Shown here piece after piece: positions 1-5,073 of a stretch of DNA of 9,551 nt. The stretch is from Actinomycetota bacterium (lineage in GTDB: Bacteria; Actinomycetota; Actinomycetes; Streptosporangiales; Streptosporangiaceae), in the NCBI GenBank assembly GCA_003168295.1, contig PMST01000395.1:1-9551 (forward strand), in the 5' to 3' direction. Made by a program: the position numbers and the translations under genes. Below the pieces are notes generated by a model. It saw nothing but the letters and a program-made list of their open reading frames with translations. It was not told the origin of the DNA and made no database searches. Numbering within the stretch: the first letter of the stretch is position 1; each line of letters opens with the position of its first letter.

Positions 1-146
1 TGATGCTCCTGGATCACGAACGCGCCGCCGTCGTGGCTCTCCCCCGGTTCGGCTGATGAGGCCGACGGGGCGGGCGCGGGCGCGGGCACCGGCTCAGGGG
101 TCCGGGCCGGATCCCGCTTGTCCCGGTAAACCCGCAGCTTGTCCAC
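1..146 (-). CDS. LigD-family 3'-phosphoesterase / DNA ligase N-terminus (partial, runs off left edge)
   Basis: This is a short 5' fragment of 48 complete codons. It begins VDKLRVYRDKRDPARTPEPV, continues through an Ala-Pro-Ser linker (PAPAPAPSASSAEPGESHDGG) and ends AFVIQEH at the window edge. The patterns YRxKRDPxxTPEP and FVIQEHH are typical of the LigD_N 3'-phosphoesterase (PE) domain. That domain trims 3' ends in bacterial non-homologous end joining and is found alone or fused to LigD ligase/polymerase. GTG at 146-144 is the only start available, because the same frame has a TAA about 21 bases upstream. AGGA lies 4 nt before it as a Shine-Dalgarno sequence. The gene is divergent from the exporter at 293. 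Only the N-terminus is visible, so I cannot tell a stand-alone PE protein from a full LigD. Confidence 0.7.
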   Translation of the reverse strand, partial: MDKLRVYRDKRDPARTPEPVPAPAPAPSASSAEPGESHDGGAFVIQEH

Positions 147-292
147 GTTTTCCTGTGTACCCGGTTAGATAGGACGGGAACGGGAATCAGTGTCCGTTCG
201 GTAGAAAAGAACTGGGGCCCCTGACGGGTGCGGCCGACACATAGGGGCAGATGATATGGGGCGGGTGGGCCCCGAGGGAAGGGACGGGCTGG
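147..292. other. Divergent intergenic region between ligD-like gene and exporter
   Basis: This 146-bp spacer must hold promoters for both directions. On the minus strand a TATCTA hexamer (complement of 168-173) lies about 21 bases before the GTG start and is a weak -10 candidate. On the plus strand a GGGAA direct duplication is seen at 176-187, and TGATAT at 252-257 could be a -10 for the exporter. None has a convincing -35 partner, so no promoter is called. Confidence 0.3.
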
Positions 293-1261
293 ATGGGTCT
301 CGACGTTTACGTCGTCATCGGGAGCGCGGTGGTGGGGCTGCTGGTCGGGCTGACCGGGGCGGGCGGGGGCGCGCTGATGACGCCCATGCTCATCTTGCTG
401 TTCTCGGTGAAACCGTCCGCCGCCATCTCCAGCGACCTGGTGGCCGCGGTGGTGATGCGGCCGGTCGGGGCGGCGGTACACCTGCACAAGGGCACGGTCA
501 ACCTGCGTTTGGTCGGCTGGATGTCGCTCGGGTCGGTGCCGATGGCGTTCTTCGGCGCCTACCTGCTGCGGCTGCTCGGCGACGGTTCGGCCGACCAGAA
601 GCACGTCGAGATCGCGCTGGGGGCGGCGCTGCTGGCGGGCGCGCTGGCCATGGTGGTCCGCTTCTTCCTGGACCGCCGGTCCGGCCAGGTCCGGACGGGC
701 AAGGTCGCGGAGGTCATCATCCGGCCGGTGCCGACGGTCCTGATCGGGATGGCCGGTGGGGTGATCGTGGGCTTGACCTCGGTGGGTTCGGGATCTCTGA
801 TGATCATCCTGCTGCTGTTCGCGTACCCGATGCTCAGCGCCGGCCAGCTGGTCGGGACCGACCTGACCCAGGCGGTCCCGCTCACCGCGGCGGCCGCCCT
901 CGGCGCGCTGGCCTTCGGGCACGTCGAGTTCGGCGTGACCGCTTCCATCATCGTCGGCAGCGTGCCCGCGGTGCTGATCGGCGCGCTGCTGTCGTCGCGG
1001 GCACCTGACCGGTTCATCAGGCCGGTCATCACCTTCGTGATCCTCGCCTCGGGGCTGAAGTACGTGGGGCTCGGCACCGACGCGCTGGCCTGGACCATGG
1101 GCGCCGTGGTGCTGGCCGCGGCCGGCTACTGGTTCGTCTGGATGCGGCCCGAGCGGGAGCGGAGAGACGGGCAACCAGGGCGGGCTGGGCCGTCGGCGGC
1201 CGGGTTGCCCACCGATTCCGGCGCGCCGCCCGACCCGGTCGATGACCTGCCGGTCAGGTAG
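293..1261 (+). CDS. TauE/SafE (DUF81) family membrane exporter
   Basis: The 322-residue protein is a predicted multi-pass inner-membrane transporter. The N-terminal half opens with VYVVIGSAVVGLLVGLTGAG, and the second half repeats this pattern as GVIVGLTSVGSGSLMIILLL. These paired Gly-rich 'GLTGxGGG / GLTSVGSG' helices mark the internal duplication of the TauE/SafE (sulfite/sulfoacetate-type anion exporter) family. Further hydrophobic stretches follow, the last being LAWTMGAVVLAAAGYWFVWM. A polar Pro-rich tail of about 35 residues ends at DDLPVR. I prefer ATG 293 because it directly precedes the first helix and has AGGGAAGGGA 8-9 nt upstream. An in-frame ATG at 251 would add 14 non-hydrophobic residues. 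The substrate cannot be read from sequence: the family exports sulfite, sulfoacetate and related organic anions. The stop codon lies inside the first hairpin of the downstream 17-bp repeat. Confidence 0.85.
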   Translation: MGLDVYVVIGSAVVGLLVGLTGAGGGALMTPMLILLFSVKPSAAISSDLVAAVVMRPVGAAVHLHKGTVNLRLVGWMSLGSVPMAFFGAYLLRLLGDGSADQKHVEIALGAALLAGALAMVVRFFLDRRSGQVRTGKVAEVIIRPVPTVLIGMAGGVIVGLTSVGSGSLMIILLLFAYPMLSAGQLVGTDLTQAVPLTAAAALGALAFGHVEFGVTASIIVGSVPAVLIGALLSSRAPDRFIRPVITFVILASGLKYVGLGTDALAWTMGAVVLAAAGYWFVWMRPERERRDGQPGRAGPSAAGLPTDSGAPPDPVDDLPVR

Positions 1262-1310
1262 TCCTGCCGGTCAGGTAGTCCTGCCGATCGGGTAGTCCTG
1301 CCGGTCAGTC
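1247..1310. repeat. 17-bp tandem repeat, ~3.6 copies, forming terminator-like hairpins
   Basis: The unit CTGCCGGTCAGGTAGTC is present at 1247-1263 and again, identical, at 1264-1280. A copy with two changes (CCGATCGGG) is at 1281-1297, and a partial copy starts at 1298. The array fills the gap between the convergent exporter and anti-sigma genes and contains the exporter's stop codon. Adjacent units fold: CCGG-T-CAGG (1250-1258), loop TAGT, CCTGCCGG (1263-1270), an 8-bp stem with one bulge. A second, slightly weaker hairpin uses 1267-1287. The two share an arm, so they are mutually exclusive. There is no T-tract. Confidence 0.85.
1250..1287. terminator. Candidate bidirectional terminator built from the 17-bp repeat
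   Basis: Two alternative hairpins, 1250-1270 and 1267-1287, have TAGT loops. They lie exactly where transcripts of the exporter (plus) and the sigma/anti-sigma operon (minus) converge. No U-run follows; many actinomycete terminators also lack one. The call rests on fold and position only. Confidence 0.45.
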
Positions 1311-2060
1311 GTCGTTGTGGACGTGCTGAGCGGTGCCGCTGAGGATGACCTGGCCTTGCTGGCGGCCGGCGCCGGCCTTTTCCACGGTGATCTCCATCCG
1401 CCGGAATGTGCCTGGCTCGGCGGCGGTCCACATCGTGAACGTGCCGTCGCTGGCCGAGAACGTGCCCCCCGTGATCAGGTCCGGGTGCCCGGGCCGGCTG
1501 TCCGGGCCGACGTACCAGCACTCGAAGAACTCACCCGGGCCGAGTTTCGGAAGGTCCTTGGCCGTGAGCTGAATCTCATAGCCGCCCGCGACGTCGCGGG
1601 TGGTGGCCGTGGCCGATCCGGCCTGCCCAGGCGAGGGAGACAGGACGTAGGACGCCGCGACCGCCGGTGCGGCGAAGGCAAAGAGCTGCACGCCGACGAA
1701 GGCGGCCGCGGTCACCGCGGCGGCCGCCACCGCGGTGAACAGCGGCATGAAACGGCCGCTCCAGTGCAGCTGCCACCACCGGCTGGCCGCCTCCGGAGCC
1801 TGCTCCGGGCGCCCCGCCGCCATGATGGCGTACTGGACGGCCGCGACGGTGCGGGCCTGCAGGTCGGCGGGCGGCTCGGCGGCCGGCGCGGCGAGTCGCA
1901 GGCTGCGGGCCACGGGCTCAAATTCGGCGACGGCGGCCTGGCAATGGTGGCAGGAGCCGAGGTGGGTTTCGAAGGCCGCAGCGTCAGCCGGGTCCAGGGC
2001 GCCTAGGACCCAGCCTGCGACGTCGGGGTGCTCGAGGGCGTGGTTCACGTCATAGGGCAC
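1305..2060 (-). CDS. RskA-like membrane anti-sigma factor with zinc-finger (ZAS) domain
   Basis: The 251-residue protein should hold the sigma factor encoded just upstream at the membrane until a signal arrives. Residues 1-60 form a ZAS-type helical domain with the zinc signature H33-x3-C37-x2-C40 (THLGSCHHC). A single transmembrane helix lies at about 104-127 (FMPLFTAVAAAAVTAAAFVG). The extracytoplasmic region 130-251 resembles the RskA C-terminal domain, with a typical GYEIQLTAKDLPKLGPGEFF segment and an end rich in His and Asp (QHVHNDD). The start is GTG at 2060. It overlaps the sigma stop codon by 11 bases, has GAGG upstream and places the ZAS domain at the N-terminus; the frame stays open further upstream but yields only antisense-like sequence. 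The overlap predicts translational coupling and near-equal dosage. Proteolytic release is typical of the family and is not shown here. Confidence 0.88.
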   Translation of the reverse strand: MPYDVNHALEHPDVAGWVLGALDPADAAAFETHLGSCHHCQAAVAEFEPVARSLRLAAPAAEPPADLQARTVAAVQYAIMAAGRPEQAPEAASRWWQLHWSGRFMPLFTAVAAAAVTAAAFVGVQLFAFAAPAVAASYVLSPSPGQAGSATATTRDVAGGYEIQLTAKDLPKLGPGEFFECWYVGPDSRPGHPDLITGGTFSASDGTFTMWTAAEPGTFRRMEITVEKAGAGRQQGQVILSGTAQHVHNDD

Positions 2061-2625
2061 TGAAACCTCGCTCGGCCAGCGCGACGCGCATGGCGCGCAC
2101 GCCATGGAACATCCGGGTCTTGACGGTACCCAGGGGCAGCCCGAGCCGCTCGGCGATCTGGGACTGGGTGAGTCCCTCGTCATGGGCCAGCTGAAGCACC
2201 TGGGCGTGGCCCGCGCCCAGGGACTCCAGGGCCTCCCGGACGATCATGCTGTCGAGGATCTGATCGACGCTGTCGGGCTGAGGTGGCGGATCGACGTCAT
2301 CGACGGGAAGCAGCGGACGAGACGACGGCCGCTTGCGGATGTCGGCGGCCACGCTGCGGGCGATCACGTACAGGTACGTCTGGACGCTGGCCTTCTCGGC
2401 GTCGAAGCGCCCGGCCGCGGTCCGCCACAGCCTCACGAACGTCTCCTGGACCATCTCTTCGGCCAGTCCCTGGTTGCCCAGCTGCTGCACGCCGAAGCGG
2501 AACAGCCGCCTTTCGTACCTGCGGTAGAGATCGACGAGCGGGGCACCACCGTCTCCCGCGGCAATCTGGGCAACAAGGCCTGCTTCCTCGGCCACGAGCC
2601 GATCCGCAGCGCTGGGTACCGACAC
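2050..2625 (-). CDS. ECF-family RNA polymerase sigma factor (SigK/SigL-like)
   Basis: The 191-residue protein has the minimal two-domain ECF layout. Region 2 covers about residues 30-98, with LYRRYERRLFRFGVQQLGN, AEEMVQETFVRLWR and YLYVIARSVAADIRKR. Region 4 covers about 125-185, with the helix-turn-helix LTQSQIAERLGLPLGTVKTR. No extra C-terminal domain is present. The GTG start at 2625 has GGGGGGAA 8 nt upstream, and the protein begins near region 2 as is usual for ECF factors. It is the first gene of a two-gene operon with its anti-sigma factor, overlapping it by 11 bases. A TGAACC-N17-CGTAGG element upstream suggests that it drives its own transcription. The pairing with an RskA-type anti-sigma and the TGAACC -35 recall mycobacterial SigK/SigL. 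Subgroup and regulon cannot be settled by eye. Confidence 0.92.
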   Translation of the reverse strand: MSVPSAADRLVAEEAGLVAQIAAGDGGAPLVDLYRRYERRLFRFGVQQLGNQGLAEEMVQETFVRLWRTAAGRFDAEKASVQTYLYVIARSVAADIRKRPSSRPLLPVDDVDPPPQPDSVDQILDSMIVREALESLGAGHAQVLQLAHDEGLTQSQIAERLGLPLGTVKTRMFHGVRAMRVALAERGFSAL

Positions 2626-2647
2626 CGTCAGTTCCCCCCACCGGGTT

Positions 2648-2676
2648 CCTACGAGCCCTGTCGGTCAAACGGTTCA
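2648..2676 (-). promoter_or_regulatory. Candidate ECF promoter (autoregulatory) of the sigma/anti-sigma operon
   Basis: Read on the minus strand, TGAACC (2676-2671) is followed by 17 nt and then CGTAGG (2653-2648). Initiation about 7 nt later would leave a 5' leader of roughly 16 nt with a G-rich ribosome-binding site before the GTG at 2625. TGAACC with a CGT-type -10 at 16-18 nt matches the promoter class reported for mycobacterial SigL. Self-recognition by the downstream sigma factor is inferred. Confidence 0.5.
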
Positions 2677-2869
2677 CGTCGATCTCGAACTTTTTCCGGA
2701 ACGAGACCAGCCTGCCCTCCTCGGCCACCAACCAGCCTCAGACGAAATGACGACCGGTCACCGACCATGTCCAGTATGCACAGTAAGCCCGGAATAGCGG
2801 GAGCCCCTCGCGGGCGGGTAGCGACCTGAAAGTAAGGTGAACCGCGCCGGGGCGGGGCGGGCGCGCGCC

Positions 2870-2882
2870 TACAGTGGTCTGC
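2870..2882 (+). promoter_or_regulatory. -10 element of a leaderless promoter for the murA-like gene
   Basis: TACAGT at 2870-2875 is followed by 7 nt and then GTG at 2883. In actinobacteria a TANNNT hexamer at this distance commonly sets the transcription start on the first base of the start codon. No Shine-Dalgarno sequence is visible, which agrees with a leaderless mRNA and picks GTG 2883 over GTG 2874, which overlaps the -10. No clear -35 is present. Confidence 0.5.
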
Positions 2883-4181
2883 GTGACGGAAACATGGCAG
2901 GTGGAACCATCGGGGCCGCTGCGCGGCGACATCGACGTGCGCGGCTCGAAAAACGCCGTCACCAAGCACATGGTCGCCGCGATGCTGGGCGAGGGGCCCA
3001 GCACGATCAGGAACGCCCCCGAGGTCGGCGACGTCGACATCACCGCGGCGATGCTGGAGTCCATCGGGTATGAGGTGGGACGTTCCGGGGCCGAGATCAC
3101 GATCGCCCCGGGGAACGCGGTCCAGCCGCGGGTGCCTGAGGCGTTCACCGGGCTGAACCGGATCCCGATCCTGATGCTCGGGCCGCTGCTGCACCGGACC
3201 GGCGAGGCGTTCGTGCCGCTGGTCGGCGGCGACCCGATCGGGCGGCGGCCGGTCGACTTCCACGTGGCCGCGCTGCGCGCGCTCGGCGCCGAGGTCGAGA
3301 CCGGCCCGGCCGGGATCACCGCGCGGGCGTCCCGGCTGCACGGGGCGCGGATCGACCTGCCCTACCCGAGCGTGGGCGCGACCGAGACCGTGCTGCTTTC
3401 CGCGGTGCGGGCCGAGGGCAAGACGGTGCTGCGGAACGCGGCCACCGAACCCGAGGTGGTCGAGCTCGCGCTGTTCCTGCAGCGGATGGGCGCGCAGATC
3501 GAGCTCGCCCCGGACCGGCGGATCGTCATCGAAGGGGTGCCGCGGCTGCGCGGCGCCTCGGCCCGGCTGGCCGGCGACCGGCTCGAGGCGTTCTCCTACC
3601 TGGTGGCCGGGCTGATCACCCGGGGCGAGGTCCGGGTGCACGGCTGCCCGCAGGACCGGCTGGTCACGGCGATCACCACGCTGGCCCGGATGGGCGCCCG
3701 GGTCGACATCACCGACGAGTGGATCACCGCCTCGGCGCCGGACGGGCTGCGGCCGGCCGCGGTGCACACCGACACTCACCCCGGGTTCATGACCGACTGG
3801 CAGCAGCCGCTGATGGTGCTGTTCACCCAGGCCGACGGGATGTCCGTGCTGCACGAGACGGTATTTGAGAACCGGCTGGTGTACGTGCCCGCGCTGCAGA
3901 AGATGGGCTGCGAGATCGAGGTGTTCGCGGCCTGCCTGGGCGGGCCCGCGTGCCGTTTCCACGACACCAACGCGGTGCATTCGGCCGTGATCAGGGGCAT
4001 GTCCAAGCTGCAGGGCGCGGACGTCACCATGCCGGACGTGCGCGCCGGGTTCTCCGCCGTGCTGGCCGCCTCGGTGGCCGACCGGCCTTCGGTGCTGCGC
4101 GGCATCCACCACATCGAGCGCGGCTACCACCGCCCGTTCGAGCAGTTCGCCTCGCTCGGCCTGACCATCAGGCGCGGCTGA
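2883..4181 (+). CDS. murA: UDP-N-acetylglucosamine 1-carboxyvinyltransferase (MurA type, Asp117 variant)
   Basis: The 432-residue cytoplasmic enzyme should transfer enolpyruvate from PEP to UDP-GlcNAc, the first committed step of peptidoglycan synthesis. Family landmarks in order are K23-N24 in VRGSKNAVTK, the catalytic loop VGGDPIGRRPVDFH (114-127), PSVGATETVLLSA (162-174), TEPEVVELALFLQRMGA, D305 in THPGFMTDWQ, ETVFENR331 and HHIERGYHR (R413). The loop residue that is Cys115 in E. coli is Asp117 here, as in Mycobacterium tuberculosis. That substitution keeps activity and removes the fosfomycin target. A stretch of about 15 extra residues with two cysteines (FAACLGGPACRFHDTNAVHS, 348-367) interrupts the usual EIE...GxxxLxGA segment. 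The start is the GTG set by the TACAGT -10. Whether this is the housekeeping MurA or a second paralogue cannot be told from the window. Confidence 0.9.
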   Translation: MTETWQVEPSGPLRGDIDVRGSKNAVTKHMVAAMLGEGPSTIRNAPEVGDVDITAAMLESIGYEVGRSGAEITIAPGNAVQPRVPEAFTGLNRIPILMLGPLLHRTGEAFVPLVGGDPIGRRPVDFHVAALRALGAEVETGPAGITARASRLHGARIDLPYPSVGATETVLLSAVRAEGKTVLRNAATEPEVVELALFLQRMGAQIELAPDRRIVIEGVPRLRGASARLAGDRLEAFSYLVAGLITRGEVRVHGCPQDRLVTAITTLARMGARVDITDEWITASAPDGLRPAAVHTDTHPGFMTDWQQPLMVLFTQADGMSVLHETVFENRLVYVPALQKMGCEIEVFAACLGGPACRFHDTNAVHSAVIRGMSKLQGADVTMPDVRAGFSAVLAASVADRPSVLRGIHHIERGYHRPFEQFASLGLTIRRG

Positions 4182-4209
4182 GGGGCTGCCGGGTCGCGGG
4201 AGGGCTGGC

Positions 4210-4221
4210 TAGGCTGGGGGG
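4210..4221 (+). promoter_or_regulatory. Candidate leaderless -10 for the patatin-like gene
   Basis: TAGGCT at 4210-4215 is followed by six G residues and then ATG 4222. The G-run touches the start codon, too close for normal Shine-Dalgarno pairing, so a leaderless start is a reasonable alternative to read-through from murA 40 bp upstream. No -35 is evident. Confidence 0.35.
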
Positions 4222-5046
4222 ATGACGACGGCGTTCGTGCTTGGCGGCGGGGGGCTGCTTGGCGCGCATGAGGTCGGGATGCTGCAGGCGCTTTCTGAGG
4301 CGGGCGTCCGGCCCGACCTGATCGTGGGCACCTCGATCGGCGCCATCAACGGCGCGCTGGTGGCGGCCGACCCGCCGGGCGCGGCGGCCCGGCTCAGGCA
4401 GATGTGGGAAGGCGACGAGCTGCGGCTGGCCTTCAGCGAGAGACTGTGGAGCCGGGCGGTGCGGCTGCTGCGTTCTGGGACTCACCTGCACTCACTTGAG
4501 CCGCTGAGCCGGCTGCTGGCGAGCGTCCTGCCCGGGGAGGACTTCGCCGACCTCAAGCTGCCCTTCCAGTGCGTGGCGGCGAGCATCGAGAACGCGACCG
4601 CGCGCTGGTTCACCAGCGGGCCTGTGGTGCCCGCGGTGATGGCCTCGTGCGCCGTGCCGGGGCTGCTGCCGCCGGTCGAGATCGACGGCGGCCACTACTT
4701 CGACGGCGGCCTGGTCGACTCGATCCCGGTCGGGCGGGCCGTGGCCATGGGCGCCAGCACCGTCTACGTGCTGCAGGTGGGCCGGATCGAAAGTCCACTG
4801 TCCGTTCCGACTCGGCCTTGGCAAGTGGGGCTGGTGGCGTTCGAGATTGCCCGGCGGCACCGGTTCCACGAGGACATGTCGTCGCTGCCGGACGACGTGA
4901 CCGTGCACGTGCTGCCGACCGGCGGCGACCGGCCGCAGCCGGGGCTGGCGCAGTTCCGGTACCGGGACAAGACCCGGGTGGGGCAGAGCATCGAGCGCGC
5001 GTACGTCGCGTCGGCGAGCTATCTCGCCGCGCTGGCCGGGGCCTGA
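4222..5046 (+). CDS. Patatin-like phospholipase / lipid acyl hydrolase (RssA type)
   Basis: The 274-residue protein has the full patatin catalytic kit. The oxyanion-hole Gly-rich turn GGGGLLG is at residues 8-14. The nucleophile elbow GTSIG is at 36-40 with Ser38, and the Asp of the Ser-Asp dyad is D161 in FDGGLVDSIPV. It has no signal peptide or clear membrane helix, so a cytoplasmic or membrane-peripheral serine hydrolase acting on lipid esters is expected. The ATG places the GGGxxG loop at the extreme N-terminus, as in bacterial RssA-like proteins. It follows the murA-like gene in the same direction after 40 bp, so co-transcription is possible. The 3' end is part of a hairpin shared with the convergent large gene. 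The substrate is unknown. Confidence 0.88.
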   Translation: MTTAFVLGGGGLLGAHEVGMLQALSEAGVRPDLIVGTSIGAINGALVAADPPGAAARLRQMWEGDELRLAFSERLWSRAVRLLRSGTHLHSLEPLSRLLASVLPGEDFADLKLPFQCVAASIENATARWFTSGPVVPAVMASCAVPGLLPPVEIDGGHYFDGGLVDSIPVGRAVAMGASTVYVLQVGRIESPLSVPTRPWQVGLVAFEIARRHRFHEDMSSLPDDVTVHVLPTGGDRPQPGLAQFRYRDKTRVGQSIERAYVASASYLAALAGA

Positions 5047-5073
5047 TCTGGGCCTACCCGGTCGCGGCCAGCG
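5030..5073. terminator. Hairpin spanning two convergent stop codons (candidate bidirectional terminator)
   Basis: The arms CGCTGGCCGGGGCC (5030-5043) and GGTCGCGGCCAGCG (5060-5073) pair at 13 of 14 positions. There is one G/G mismatch and one G-U wobble, and the outer 9 bp are perfect. The loop is 16 nt and contains the patatin stop codon (in part) and the stop of the convergent gene at 5054-5056. The genes are only 7 bp apart, so each coding sequence supplies one arm. No T-tract is seen on either strand. Confidence 0.55.

Larger units (their letters stand above)
2626..2882. other. Divergent intergenic region between sigma operon and murA-like gene
   Basis: This 257-bp spacer holds the sigma promoter candidate on the left and the murA -10 on the right. 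Between them lie a perfect palindrome GACCGGTC at 2752-2759 and a plus-strand TGAACC at 2838-2843 that lacks a CGT element at the right distance. No convincing small coding frame was seen: the open frames crossing it are antisense extensions of the neighbouring genes. Confidence 0.5.

Noticed and set aside
14..1174. Open frame of 386 codons on the minus strand crossing the exporter gene
   Set aside because: Antisense shadow rich in His/Arg/Asp. The exporter has matched transmembrane repeats on the plus strand, and the real minus-strand gene at 1-146 is in another frame.
2061..2183. Longer start for the anti-sigma factor inside the sigma gene
   Set aside because: The added 41 residues are an out-of-frame reading of sigma region 4. 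GTG 2060 gives the standard overlap and a ZAS domain at the N-terminus.
2838..2843. Plus-strand TGAACC upstream of murA as a second ECF promoter
   Set aside because: No CGT-type -10 occurs 16-18 nt downstream, where the sequence is GCGCGC-rich. The TACAGT hexamer next to the start explains murA transcription better.
2649..4130. Open frame of 493 codons on the minus strand opposite the murA-like gene
   Set aside because: It is a high-GC antisense shadow: low-complexity Arg/His/Gly/Pro/Asp composition and no domain signal, while the plus strand encodes a clear MurA.
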